Part shown: positions 1-8,524 of the stretch, piece by piece
Position numbering within the stretch: the stretch's first letter is position 1
Layout of the letters: the number at the start of each line of letters is the position of its first letter
Program-made: the position numbers and the translations under genes
Source of the DNA: Flavobacterium frigidarium DSM 17623
GTDB taxonomy: Bacteria; Bacteroidota; Bacteroidia; Flavobacteriales; Flavobacteriaceae
DNA: 64,000 nucleotides
NCBI RefSeq assembly: GCF_000425505.1
Contig: NZ_AUDO01000009.1
Span: 124,001 to 188,000, forward strand
Reading direction: 5' to 3'
The notes under the pieces: model-generated
What the model saw: the letters and a program-made list of their open reading frames with translations, nothing else
Told to the model about the DNA's origin: nothing
Databases searched by the model: none

Positions 1-1438
1 TATTTTGATACATTAGATAATCACCTTTTGCAAATTCCTTAAGTGCTATTTGTGTAGAATCGGCAACTGTATTGTCATTTATTAATAAGTAATATTCTAG
101 TGCGTCATTTGCTATCAATTGTGTGTTTGCCGCCTTTAACTCTTTAAACTGTTTTAACGCCCATTTAAAATCACCTTTAAAATAACTTGTCTTAGCCGCT
201 TTTAAACTAGCTTCATGGGCAACAACGTCATTTTTTAAATCTAGTTCTACTTGAGAATAATATAATAATGCTTGATTGAATTTCTCCTCATAAAGCATAA
301 TATCTGCAAGCTCCATTTTTGCTTGAGCGATTTGATAATTATTCAATTGTAACTTTAAAGCACGATCGACAATGGCGCGCGCTTCTACCGGATTTTCTAG
401 ATTAAATGCTACAAAATGCGCTTGAATTAATTGCAAAGATAAGGTAAATGGACTTATTTCGTATTTAGACAGCAAAGCATCTAAAGCTGAATTGATTGCG
501 GGAAAATCATTTTGCTTTGCAGCATCAATTTTCATTTTGATCAAGTAAGTATCTGCTTGAATGAGTAATGATAAATCTGTGGTGTTCTCAGTAATATAGC
601 TAAGGATTGCTACAGCAGTCTCTAAATCTTCCTCTAAAATACTTTGCTGCGCTAGGCCTACAATATTTCCTAACGACTGTGGATTGCGTTTGTAAATCGC
701 CTTCTCTTGAATAAATGCCTTACCGTATTCTCTTTGTTGAACATAAAACCAACTTAAATATTGATTCCAAAATACATCTTGCGTTTTCTGTACTCTTATA
801 ATTAGTGCTTTCCTTAGACTATCACTAAAACTGCTATCACTTTCATCGAATAGATAGCGCGCAAGCTGGCTTTTGATCAAATTTGAATTCTCAGGGTTTT
901 CAAAATTAGCATCTAGCAAGGTATTTATCATTAGCTCTGTGTTACCCATTTGACCATAAAGCAGTGCTTTTTGATAATCAAAATTATAATTTGGCTCTAC
1001 AAAAGTGGCCGTATCATAGGCTTTTATAGCATATTCAAGAAGTGACTTTTGTTCAAATAAATTTGCAACACTGTAGACTTCTCTAGCATTTTTTTGTATG
1101 CGTTCGATTGCTTTATTATAAAATGAATTTGCTTTACTTTCCTCTTTTTGCAAATGCGCATTAAATCCTAGCTCGACTAAAATAGCAGCCTGATTGTATT
1201 TTGCGAAGCGTTCATTTAAAAGTGTCTTTGCCTCATCATATTGTTTTAACTGCTGGTAACAATCGATTACTCTAAGAAAGTATTGCATGTTTTGAGGCAC
1301 TGTTTGCAATAGCTCCTCGTAACTTAATTTTGCTTTTTCAAAGTCACTTCTCTCATAATAGTAACCAGCTAATTGTTCGTTTTGTGAAAAACCAACAGCT
1401 GTTACTAAAAATGCAAAAAGTAGAAAAAGCTTTTTCAT
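1..1438 (-). CDS. TPR-repeat secreted protein, partial (3' end outside window)
   Basis: An open frame runs from an ATG at 1438 to the left edge, giving 479 residues without a stop. The N-terminus (MKKLFLLFAFLVTAVGFSQ) is a signal peptide, so the protein is exported. The rest is helical, with repeated Tyr/Ala/Leu spacing typical of tetratricopeptide repeats: one repeat near residues 18-75 (YYYERSDFEKAKLSYEELL), others near 110-190 and, towards the cut end, YFKGDFKWALKQFKEL. Such proteins usually scaffold envelope complexes; no catalytic motif is visible. The partner cannot be named. The true C-terminus lies outside the window. The region between it and serS contains the serS terminator. Confidence 0.8.
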   Translation of the reverse strand, partial: MKKLFLLFAFLVTAVGFSQNEQLAGYYYERSDFEKAKLSYEELLQTVPQNMQYFLRVIDCYQQLKQYDEAKTLLNERFAKYNQAAILVELGFNAHLQKEESKANSFYNKAIERIQKNAREVYSVANLFEQKSLLEYAIKAYDTATFVEPNYNFDYQKALLYGQMGNTELMINTLLDANFENPENSNLIKSQLARYLFDESDSSFSDSLRKALIIRVQKTQDVFWNQYLSWFYVQQREYGKAFIQEKAIYKRNPQSLGNIVGLAQQSILEEDLETAVAILSYITENTTDLSLLIQADTYLIKMKIDAAKQNDFPAINSALDALLSKYEISPFTLSLQLIQAHFVAFNLENPVEARAIVDRALKLQLNNYQIAQAKMELADIMLYEEKFNQALLYYSQVELDLKNDVVAHEASLKAAKTSYFKGDFKWALKQFKELKAANTQLIANDALEYYLLINDNTVADSTQIALKEFAKGDYLMYQN

Positions 1439-1494
1439 AACCGTTTTAGGTTTCGAAATTTAATTTAAAAGAATTCCTTTCTTCTATAAAATAG

Positions 1495-1536
1495 TAAGAA
1501 ACTAAGAGCGCTTAATTAACGCAACTTAGTTTCTTA
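1495..1536 (-). terminator. Terminator after serS
   Basis: A perfect 12-bp inverted repeat (arms 1495-1506 and 1525-1536) has a short inner GCG/CGC extension. It lies 29 nt beyond the serS stop and is followed on the minus strand by a T-rich stretch. Confidence 0.7.
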
Positions 1537-1564
1537 TTATAATCGTATATCTTACTCAAAAGAT

Positions 1565-2836
1565 TTAGTTGATGATATCAAATCCACAGTAAGGGCGCAA
1601 TACTTCAGGTATTACAATTCCTTCAGCTGTTTGGTAATTTTCAATTATTCCTGCAAGAACTCTAGGCAATGCTAGTGAGCTTCCGTTTAGGGTATGTGCT
1701 AATTGGCTTTTACCATCTTTATCTTTGAAACGTAGTTTTAAACGGTTGGCTTGAAAAGTCTCAAAATTTGACACAGAAGAAATTTCTAACCAGCGATCTT
1801 GTGCTGTAGAAAACACTTCAAAATCATAAGTCAATGCCGATGTGAATCCCATATCACCACCACAAAGACGCAATATTCTATAAGGTAATTTTAGTTCGTC
1901 TAGTATTTCTTTAATATGTTCAACCATACCGTCTAACGCCTCATATGACTTATCAGGATGTTCCACGCGTACAATTTCAACCTTATCAAATTGGTGTAAA
2001 CGATTCAATCCACGTACATGCGCTCCATAAGATCCCGCTTCACGACGAAAACAGGGTGTGTATGCAGTTGTTAAAATAGGAAAATCATTTTCGTTTAAGA
2101 TCACATCCCTAAACATGTTAGTCACCGGAACCTCAGCTGTAGGAATTAAATACAAATCATCTGCAGCATCATGATACATCTGCCCTTCTTTATCTGGCAA
2201 TTGACCCGTTCCATAAGCTGATGCTTCGTTTACAAAATGAGGCACTTGTACTTCATTATAACCTGCAGCAGTATTTTTATCTAGAAAATAGTTGATTAAC
2301 GCGCGTTGTAATCTAGCTCCTTTTCCTTTGTATACAGGAAACCCGGCACCAGTTATTTTAACACCTAATTCAAAATCAATAATATCATATTTTTTAACTA
2401 GCTCCCAGTGAGGCTGTGCGCCTTCATGTAAAACCGGTACTTCGCCGCTTTCGAAAACATTTAAATTTTCCTCAGGTGTTTTACCTGCAGGAACAATATC
2501 AGCAGGAAGATTAGGTAAAGTATATAGTTTTTCTGTTAATTCGCTAGTTAGTACTTCAGCAGCTTCGGCTAACTCTTTACTTTTTTCCTTTAAAGAAACC
2601 GTTTTCTCTTTAAGAATAGTTGCTTTAGCTTTTTCGCCAGCTTTCATTAATTCACCTATGTCTTTGGACAACTTATTAGATTCAGCTAAAATGTTGTCAA
2701 GAGCTACTTGTGTAGCACGACGTTTTTCATCTAGTTGTACGACTTCTTCGACAACCGCTTTGACATCAAGATTTCGTTTTGCCAACGCTTGGATTACTTT
2801 CTCCTGATTCTCTCTAATAAATGCAATTTGTAACAT
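1565..2836 (-). CDS. serS: Seryl-tRNA synthetase
   Basis: This 423-residue cytosolic class II aminoacyl-tRNA synthetase charges tRNA-Ser (and tRNA-Sec where present). Residues 1-110 form the long antiparallel coiled-coil arm that binds the tRNA variable arm (rich in Lys, Glu and Leu). The catalytic core follows, with motif 2 (CFRREAGSYGAHVRGLNRLHQF, about 265-285) and motif 3 near the C-terminus (LNGSSLALPRVLAGI, whose Arg binds ATP). Length is normal for bacterial SerRS. The ATG at 2836 is supported by a TAnnTTTG box 39 nt upstream. The gene stands alone between its own promoter and terminator. Confidence 0.98.
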   Translation of the reverse strand: MLQIAFIRENQEKVIQALAKRNLDVKAVVEEVVQLDEKRRATQVALDNILAESNKLSKDIGELMKAGEKAKATILKEKTVSLKEKSKELAEAAEVLTSELTEKLYTLPNLPADIVPAGKTPEENLNVFESGEVPVLHEGAQPHWELVKKYDIIDFELGVKITGAGFPVYKGKGARLQRALINYFLDKNTAAGYNEVQVPHFVNEASAYGTGQLPDKEGQMYHDAADDLYLIPTAEVPVTNMFRDVILNENDFPILTTAYTPCFRREAGSYGAHVRGLNRLHQFDKVEIVRVEHPDKSYEALDGMVEHIKEILDELKLPYRILRLCGGDMGFTSALTYDFEVFSTAQDRWLEISSVSNFETFQANRLKLRFKDKDGKSQLAHTLNGSSLALPRVLAGIIENYQTAEGIVIPEVLRPYCGFDIIN

Positions 2837-2874
2837 AGCTTAATTTTTAATGCTGTACTTTATAATAATGAAAG

Positions 2875-2882
2875 CAAATTTA
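2875..2882 (-). promoter_or_regulatory. -7 promoter box for serS
   Basis: TAAATTTG on the minus strand matches the Bacteroidota -7 consensus TAnnTTTG and ends 39 nt before the serS ATG. Confidence 0.6.
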
Positions 2883-3182
2883 AACAAATGTTTCATACTT
2901 AAAGCGTAAACTTTAAAGGAATACCGTAATTGTATCGATAATTCAAAATCTAAAATTGTACTTCTAGACCTCGAACATATAAATTATATTGTTCGAAAAA
3001 AAAGAGGATTCAAATTACGCCAGAACCAAATTGATAAATATGCATGTTTGAAAGATAGCCATTAAGAATATTTGTTTTAATTCACGCAATAATTATACAT
3101 TCTCTTTTTAAAAGCACTCTTTTTATTAATTTCCATTTTTTTAACTTGGATAATTAATTTATATACATATATTTGGAAAACC
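2883..3182. other. Intergenic, no gene seen
   Basis: AT-rich DNA between the serS promoter and the operator-like palindrome upstream of the alginate lyase. No open frame with coding character, RNA gene or strong hairpin was found. Confidence 0.5.
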
Positions 3183-3200
3183 AAATTGGTTACCCAATTT
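3183..3200. promoter_or_regulatory. Candidate GntR/FadR-type uronate operator
   Basis: AAATTGG-TTAC-CCAATTT is a perfect 7-bp inverted repeat with a 4-bp spacer. From memory, the UxuR/ExuR-type GntR regulators of uronate genes recognise AAATTGGTATACCAATTT; this site matches 15 of those 18 bases, differing only in the spacer region. A half-site (TTTGGTTAC) follows at 3215-3223. The site is 166 bp upstream of the alginate lyase ATG. Binding by such a regulator is inferred; none is encoded in this window. Confidence 0.5.
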
Positions 3201-3366
3201 ATATTCGTATTTGATTTGGTTACAACACTCTACTCTTTCAAGAATATAGCGTTATAAAATAATGTCACTTTAGTGCAACCTCTTAATTAATTGCAAGCAA
3301 AAAAGGTCTAGTGCAAGAGTCAAAACAAACAGAAACTACCTATAAAATAATTTGAAAATACTTTTA

Positions 3367-5691
3367 ATGAAAAGATTCCTATCCACATTAAGCATACTTA
3401 CTTTGTTTATTACCAGCAGCCCAAACGCTGAAGCAAGTATTATGAAACCAAAAAAAGACATTATAGTAAAAAATCTTGCTGAGTTAAGAAGCGCTATTAA
3501 AAGTAGTTCTGCCGGCGACAATATCATTTTAGCAAATGGAACATGGAAAGATGCTGAAATAAAATTTTACGGAAAAGGAACTAAGGACAATCCTATTGTT
3601 TTAAAAGCCGAAACTCCAGGTAAAGTTTTTATCGAAGGGGTTTCTAATTTAAAATTAGCAGGAAGCTACCTTGAAGTGAGAGATCTGTATTTTAAGAATG
3701 GATATACTCCTTCTAATTCGGTGATACAATTTAAAATCAACAACGATTCTATCGCTAATAATTGCAAGGTTACCCAATGTGTAATTGAAGAATTTACACA
3801 ACCTGACAGAGATGTTAGCGATCACTGGGTAGAATTCTGGGGAAGACACAATGAATTAAGCAACAATTACATCACAGGGAAATCTAATTTTGGGCCTACA
3901 GTGCGTGTTTTTCTTGATGGTAACGAACATGTAAATAACTACCATCAAATCATCAACAACCATTTTGGACCTAGACCGCGTAAAGGTGGACCACACGGAG
4001 AAACAATTCAAATTGGGGATAGTGAAACTTCAATGACACCTTCTTACACCAATGTGGAAAACAACTTATTTGACCGTTGCAATGGTGAAGTAGAAATCAT
4101 TTCGAGTAAATCAAACTTTAACGAATTCAAGAAAAATGTGTTTTTTGAAAGTGAAGGTTCTCTAGTTTTAAGACACGGAAATTACGCTAAAATTGATGGA
4201 AACGTTTTTATAGGAAACGATACTTCTGATCAAATGGGTGGAATTAGAATTATCAATACAGGACACTGGATTACAAACAATTATTTTTACAAAATTAAAG
4301 GGAATGCTTTTAGAAGTGCAATTGCAATCATGAATGGAATTCCTAAATCATCACTAAACCGTTACAATCAAGTGACAGATGTTGTGGTAGCATACAATTC
4401 ATTTATCGACTGCGTATCACCTTGGCAATTTAGTGTTGGTTCAAATGTAAGTCAGAAAGAAGTTTTGCCTAAATCAGAAATTAGATCTGCACGTCCAGAA
4501 CGTGTTACCTTTGCAAACAATTTAATTTACAGCGCAACTAAAAGCGAAAATCCAATTGTAAATTACGACAAGGTAGATGGTGTAAACTTCAAGAACAACT
4601 TTACTAACAACGCAAATAACAGTGAAGTTAAACCTGCTGGATTGATTACAAAAGATTTTGCTGTTGATAAAATTGCAACAGACATCTATTCATTAAAGCA
4701 AAATAATAATGATGTTTTTGCAGGATTTGATTTCGAAAATATAACAAACGATTTTTTCGGGAATGAAAGAACAGCTTCAAATAATAGTGTTGGTGCAATT
4801 GTAAATCCAGTAAAATCTAATCCTATTCTTATTGATAAAACAAGGTACGGAACAAACTGGTTTGCTACTGAACAACCGCAAGCAACTGCTAATAAAATTA
4901 TGGTAGCAACTTCAGATGAATTAGTAAATCAAATCAAGAAAGCAGTTTCAGGAGATATTATTGTATTAAAATCAGGTACTTTTAAAGTGAGTGAATCAAT
5001 TGTTATTAATAAAGAAATCACAATTACTTCTAGCAATTCTAAGAAAAAATCTAAGATTGAATTCACTGCTTCAAAAACAGCTTTTGAAATGCATCCAAAA
5101 GGAAATCTAATCTTGAAAGATGTTGTTTTATCAGGAAATAAATCTCAAAATACCTTTACTACCTTAGATAAAAACATGAGTAAAGCGTACAATTTACATA
5201 TTGAAAACACTGAAATAACAAATTTTAAAAATGTATTAGAAGTTTCGAAAGGGTCTTTCTCAGACAACGTGATTGTGACCAACTCCTTAATTACAAATTG
5301 TGAAAATGGATTTTTATTAAATAAAGAAACAAATGATGGTGGAGATTACAACGCTGAATTTGTAACATTTACCAACTCAAAATTTGACGGTATTCAAGGT
5401 GTCGTTCTAGATTATTACCGCGGTGGTTATGATGAGTCTACCATTGGTGGAAACCTAAAGTTAGAAGGAAACATTTTCACAAACTGTGGTAAAGATCAAG
5501 CAGAACATATCTTAATCAAGAATAGAGGAATCGTATTTGTGACTATTGCTAACAACATATTCAAAGATAATGTGGTAAAAACAATCGCAGTCTTATGGGG
5601 AGAAAAAGGTCAAGAACCGGTTAATAATAAAATTACAAATTCAGGAAAGATTGAGATTGTACAAAATCTTGAAATGAAATTAATGTATTAA
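3367..5691 (+). CDS. Secreted polysaccharide lyase family 6 (alginate lyase), two beta-helix domains
   Basis: This 774-residue enzyme cleaves uronate polysaccharides by beta-elimination; alginate is the most likely substrate, though chondroitinase-B-like PL6 members act on dermatan sulfate. The signal peptide (MKRFLSTLSILTLFITSSPNAEA) indicates export. The first right-handed beta-helix (about 30-430) carries the PL6 active-site signature: a Lys in SSKSNFNEF, then an Arg-His in LVLRHGNYAKIDGNVFIG. A linker near 480-500 leads to a second beta-helix (about 510-765), as in the exolytic dimeric enzyme AlyGC. An upstream TTG (3352) is in frame, but the ATG at 3367 gives a cleaner signal peptide. 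No SusCD pair or other PUL gene adjoins it, so it is a stand-alone lyase. Confidence 0.85.
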   Translation: MKRFLSTLSILTLFITSSPNAEASIMKPKKDIIVKNLAELRSAIKSSSAGDNIILANGTWKDAEIKFYGKGTKDNPIVLKAETPGKVFIEGVSNLKLAGSYLEVRDLYFKNGYTPSNSVIQFKINNDSIANNCKVTQCVIEEFTQPDRDVSDHWVEFWGRHNELSNNYITGKSNFGPTVRVFLDGNEHVNNYHQIINNHFGPRPRKGGPHGETIQIGDSETSMTPSYTNVENNLFDRCNGEVEIISSKSNFNEFKKNVFFESEGSLVLRHGNYAKIDGNVFIGNDTSDQMGGIRIINTGHWITNNYFYKIKGNAFRSAIAIMNGIPKSSLNRYNQVTDVVVAYNSFIDCVSPWQFSVGSNVSQKEVLPKSEIRSARPERVTFANNLIYSATKSENPIVNYDKVDGVNFKNNFTNNANNSEVKPAGLITKDFAVDKIATDIYSLKQNNNDVFAGFDFENITNDFFGNERTASNNSVGAIVNPVKSNPILIDKTRYGTNWFATEQPQATANKIMVATSDELVNQIKKAVSGDIIVLKSGTFKVSESIVINKEITITSSNSKKKSKIEFTASKTAFEMHPKGNLILKDVVLSGNKSQNTFTTLDKNMSKAYNLHIENTEITNFKNVLEVSKGSFSDNVIVTNSLITNCENGFLLNKETNDGGDYNAEFVTFTNSKFDGIQGVVLDYYRGGYDESTIGGNLKLEGNIFTNCGKDQAEHILIKNRGIVFVTIANNIFKDNVVKTIAVLWGEKGQEPVNNKITNSGKIEIVQNLEMKLMY

Positions 5692-5816
5692 TTGATGTTG
5701 TTAAAAAACTGTTATATATCCGATTATCCTTTTTGTAGCGCATTATTTTAGTGAACTGTAAGTTTATAACAACGTACAAAAATCCACTACTACAGGAATG
5801 TTCACTAAAAATTTAA

Positions 5817-5867
5817 GCCAGCAAACTAAAAAGTCATTTAAAAACTTTTTAGTTTGCTGGCTTTTTT
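5817..5867 (+). terminator. Strong terminator, alginate lyase / convergent gene
   Basis: A perfect 18-bp inverted repeat (5817-5834 and 5844-5861) is followed by TTTTTT on the plus strand. The minus side is also T-rich, so it probably serves the convergent gene ending at 5886 as well. Confidence 0.9.
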
Positions 5868-5885
5868 ATTTCGCATTATAGAGCC

Positions 5886-6473
5886 TTATGCTCTTGTAAT
5901 TTCGTGTCCTACAAATTCCTCAAGAGCTGCAAACATATCGTCTACAGAAAGTATTTCGGTATCAGGATGTGCTAATAAAAAAGCAGCATTCAATTGTACT
6001 AAATTCTCTTCAATCTCGTAGAAAGTATCATTATTTAGCAAGTCTCTTATTGGGTTGACTCCTTCTAGTTTTCCTTTAAAAAATTTAGCCCTTTTTACTG
6101 AGCTCATTAATTTCACCTTCTTGCACTGTTGTTGAAATAACTCCAAATGTTTTTCGGCTCCTAGTAATTGTAAACCTTCCTCAATTAATTCGTTCAATTC
6201 TAAATTCCATTTTGAATTGTACACAAACTGAGCAAAATTACCTTCGGTACATTGTGAAGTATAATAATCCAAGTAATAACTCATTAATGCATCTTCATGA
6301 ATTAAATCGTCATCAATTTTCTCTTCTCGCATTAAATTAATAACCGAAATATTAGAGTTGATAATGTCTTGTGGATTTTCGCTTGCAGCGGCAGTTTCTG
6401 AAATGATTATTTTACCGAATTCCATTTGGAAGTTGTTTAATGAATTGATGGCAAATTTCGCTTTTTTTACCAC
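5886..6473 (-). CDS. Hypothetical protein, DMP19/DUF4375-like
   Basis: 195-residue cytosolic protein, acidic overall, with no signal peptide or membrane segment. The central part (DALMSYYLDYYTSQCTEGNF, followed by AQFVYN) resembles the Y-x-x-x-x-x-x-G-x-F-x-Q-x-x-x-N core of DMP19/DUF4375 proteins, a family that includes a bacterial DNA-mimic protein. That assignment is by eye and only moderate. The nominal start is GTG at 6473; an ATG at 6425 (MEFGKIII) is an alternative and would remove 16 residues. The gene stands alone between the convergent terminator and a small Lys-rich gene on the same strand. Function unknown. Confidence 0.6.
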   Translation of the reverse strand: MVKKAKFAINSLNNFQMEFGKIIISETAAASENPQDIINSNISVINLMREEKIDDDLIHEDALMSYYLDYYTSQCTEGNFAQFVYNSKWNLELNELIEEGLQLLGAEKHLELFQQQCKKVKLMSSVKRAKFFKGKLEGVNPIRDLLNNDTFYEIEENLVQLNAAFLLAHPDTEILSVDDMFAALEEFVGHEITRA

Positions 6474-6589
6474 AGATTACGGTTATAAAAACGATTTTTT
6501 TTAAGTCTTGGTTTACGGAGATCGTATTTAAAGGAAAATCTATCAGATTAAAACCAACTCACTGCTGCAATGAGAATTTATCAAATGCT

Positions 6590-6748
6590 TTACTTTTCGT
6601 TTTCCTTTTGTTGATTCATTTTAGTAATGAGCGCTTTTATGCGTAACGCTTTTTCTTTCTTTTCTTCCTGCAATTTAGCTTTTTTACGATTAAGCAGTTT
6701 AGTATGCAAAGCTTTGTTTTTAGTGTTTTTTTCGGGTCCTTTTGCCAT
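6590..6748 (-). CDS. Small Lys-rich protein (52 aa)
   Basis: An ATG at 6748 opens a 52-codon frame (MAKGPEKNTKNKALHTKLLN...KENEK) ending in TAA at 6590. It is strongly basic and amphipathic, with KKAKLQEEKKEKAL helical repeats; about one third of residues are Lys or Arg. Such small basic proteins are common in flavobacteria and may bind nucleic acid or ribosomes, but no family is recognised. A longer overlapping frame on the same strand (6637-6825) starts with an implausible peptide and is rejected in favour of this one. It lies 116 bp upstream of the DMP19-like gene. Confidence 0.5.
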   Translation of the reverse strand: MAKGPEKNTKNKALHTKLLNRKKAKLQEEKKEKALRIKALITKMNQQKENEK

Positions 6749-7121
6749 GGCGTGTTGGTATCAATATTTGAACTGAATTGTGTAGCAATAATTCTTATTC
6801 TTTGGCAAAGATAAAACAACATCATAGCAAACTAAGAACTAGCTAGAGTTGTTTTTATAGAAAGAATATTCGAAATATACTTTTATAATAAATCGAAACA
6901 ATAATTAGTATTGTTAACTACACTAAAAGTATAAGATAGCGTGATTTAATTGTGACCTCAAAAGTTTTTTACAATCGAATCTTACCCGCATTTTCAACTA
7001 ATAAGAAAAGTTTATTTATTAGAAATTAAAAAACATTATCTGATGGTCAAACCTTTACAGAAATACTCAAAATTTATCAGCTATACCAACTGCTGCTAGT
7101 AGTTTTTGAGCCAAATAACAC
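6749..7121. other. Intergenic, no gene seen
   Basis: About 370 bp of AT-rich DNA between the small Lys-rich gene and the tRNA promoter. No coding frame, repeat or hairpin of note was found. Confidence 0.5.
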
Positions 7122-7129
7122 TATATTTG
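7122..7129 (+). promoter_or_regulatory. -7 promoter box for tRNA-Trp
   Basis: TATATTTG matches TAnnTTTG and lies 31 nt upstream of the mature tRNA 5' end. Confidence 0.6.
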
Positions 7130-7160
7130 TATCATGAAAGCAGTCAAATCTGCTTGTACT

Positions 7161-7231
7161 ACGGGCGTAGTTCAAGGGTAGAATAGCGGTCTCCAAAACC
7201 GTTGATGGGGGTTCGAATCCCTCCGCCCGTG
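7161..7231 (+). tRNA. tRNA-Trp (CCA anticodon)
   Basis: The cloverleaf is clear: a perfect 7-bp acceptor stem (ACGGGCG with CGCCCGT), an anticodon stem GCGGT/ACCGT enclosing CTCCAAA with anticodon CCA, and a T-arm containing GGTTCGAATCC. The discriminator base is G73, as expected for tRNA-Trp. The 3' CCA is not encoded (GCAATC follows). It has its own promoter and terminator. Confidence 0.97.
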
Positions 7232-7250
7232 CAATCAAAATTTAAACAAC

Positions 7251-7282
7251 AAAGTCTAAGGGTAATTCCTTAGACTTTTTTA
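7251..7282 (+). terminator. Terminator after tRNA-Trp
   Basis: An 11-bp perfect stem (AAAGTCTAAGG / CCTTAGACTTT) with a 6-nt loop is followed by a T-tract, 20 nt after the tRNA. Confidence 0.9.
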
Positions 7283-7372
7283 TTTAGGATAAAGACCACT
7301 ACTAAATGTAACAGAAATTATGCATATAAATAAATGATAAAAGGTCGTGAAGAAAAATCGATGCGCAGCTAC

Positions 7373-7768
7373 TTAATCTACACGTCTATTTATTTGATAT
7401 TCTTTCATTTTAACAACTTTTTTATCTCTCACTCTTTGAAAAAGATAAAACAGTATGCCTCCTAAGAAATAGAGCAGAACATCAATCCAATCTGAGGTAT
7501 ATCTAATATTGGTTTTGGGTAAATAATATTCGAAAAATATTGCGTAATAACTCGATAAAATAAAGATAAAACCGAAGGGAAGTGTAAAACGAGGATCATG
7601 TTTTAGTTTTCGAATAATAAATATCAATGCTCCCAGAACTAGCGGTATACACAGCAAATCATTTAAATAATTATTCACTACAAGCGGTAAAGGAGTTGCC
7701 ACCTTTTGAAGTACATAGACGCTAGCAGCAATAAGCAACATAATAATGTAGAGGATTTTAGATAACAT
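7373..7768 (-). CDS. Small four-helix inner-membrane protein, unknown
   Basis: 131 residues from the ATG at 7768 (a TTG at 7813 would add a poor 15-residue leader). Four hydrophobic segments are visible at about 5-23, 32-50, 58-77 and 92-111. The motif PKTNIRYTSDWIDVLLYFLGG between helices 3 and 4, and a basic C-terminal tail (DKKVVKMKEYQINRRVD), are the most characteristic parts. The layout resembles small VanZ-like or annotated magnesium-citrate transporter proteins of flavobacteria, but no function can be assigned. It follows the zinc-ribbon gene by 84 bp on the same strand, so the two may be co-transcribed. Confidence 0.65.
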   Translation of the reverse strand: MLSKILYIIMLLIAASVYVLQKVATPLPLVVNNYLNDLLCIPLVLGALIFIIRKLKHDPRFTLPFGFIFILSSYYAIFFEYYLPKTNIRYTSDWIDVLLYFLGGILFYLFQRVRDKKVVKMKEYQINRRVD

Positions 7769-7852
7769 ATATGTTGGTTGTAATTTCAAAATAAAAGAGT
7801 TACAAAGCGCCAACTCCTTAAATAATACAAGTTGGATTATTGAGTGCTGCTT

Positions 7853-8170
7853 TTAGCCTGCGGCCGCCGCAATAATAAGTGATATAATACCTCCAAATAT
7901 CAAAGCAAAAAACAACCAAACGTAATAACCTCCTTGAAAAATTAAGCGTACTAATACGTTAGAATGTTCTGTTCCATTTTTTAAAAAAGTTTCAATTTTG
8001 CTAGGCTCTTTCTTAAGGCTTGCTCTTAATTTAGCTTTTTTTGTATTTTCTTGTTCTCGTTTCAATTTTCGCTTGGCCACTACATCTAGTAAAGCACCGC
8101 AATTACTGCAGTATTCTGCATTTAGATTGACCGTACCACATTCTGAACATGTTATATAACTTGTATTCAT
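7853..8170 (-). CDS. Zinc-ribbon membrane protein (105 aa)
   Basis: The N-terminus carries a four-Cys zinc ribbon (CSECGT...YCSNCG, residues 9-25). It is followed by a basic, probably helical linker (about 30-62: KRKLKREQENTKKAKLRASLKK) and one C-terminal membrane helix (about 73-102). The order suggests a cytosolic zinc ribbon tethered to the inner membrane. No catalytic motif. Flavobacterial homologues with this zinc-ribbon plus C-terminal helix design are common and uncharacterised. A TAnnTTTG box about 100 nt upstream may be its promoter. Confidence 0.75.
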   Translation of the reverse strand: MNTSYITCSECGTVNLNAEYCSNCGALLDVVAKRKLKREQENTKKAKLRASLKKEPSKIETFLKNGTEHSNVLVRLIFQGGYYVWLFFALIFGGIISLIIAAAAG

Positions 8171-8272
8171 AGGAATCTGTTGTTTTGAGTTAGCATAGAC
8201 GCTTTAAATGGCTCTATAAATAATTGTAGTTTATAATTTTACCTCAAGCTCTTAAATACTATATCGTTAATT

Positions 8273-8280
8273 CAAAGTTA
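8273..8280 (-). promoter_or_regulatory. -7 box, probable promoter of zinc-ribbon gene
   Basis: TAACTTTG on the minus strand matches TAnnTTTG and lies 103 nt before the ATG at 8170. Confidence 0.4.
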
Positions 8281-8376
8281 CTAAATTTTAATAGTTTACT
8301 TGAATTCAAGGTACCTAATTTACTACTTCTCCACTGTTGTGTTGACGGTCAATTAACTCGCTAATAATAATCCCAT

Positions 8377-8456
8377 AGCCCCGATAGCAGTGGAAATCCT
8401 TTTACTTTTTTTCTTTAAAAAGTAAAAGATTGCAACGAATAGCGGGAAATAGCTCC
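8377..8456. repeat. Dispersed structured element, copy A
   Basis: Plus strand begins AGCCCCGATAGCAGTGG and ends AGCGGGAAATAGCTCC. The two boxes flank a hairpin whose arms are CTTTTACTTTTT and AAAAAGTAAAAG. Same architecture as the copies at 32431, 40350, 46262 and 52475, but with a different stem sequence. It lies between the divergent zinc-ribbon gene and metG. If it is an RNA in the GGAGCTA-first orientation, it would be read on the minus strand. Confidence 0.75.
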
Positions 8457-8497
8457 TAATCCTTCGAATGCGCTCAGGAAGACAATAAATAATTTCA

Positions 8498-8505
8498 TAT
8501 TTTTG
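8498..8505 (+). promoter_or_regulatory. -7 promoter box for metG
   Basis: TATTTTTG matches TAnnTTTG and ends 20 nt before the metG ATG. Confidence 0.65.
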
Positions 8506-8524
8506 CATCCAATAAAATTGAATC

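Noticed and set aside
6637..6825. Open frame on the minus strand with a Lys-rich end
   Set aside because: Most of it overlaps the better 52-codon frame 6590-6748 in another phase; its N-terminus is unlike a protein start.
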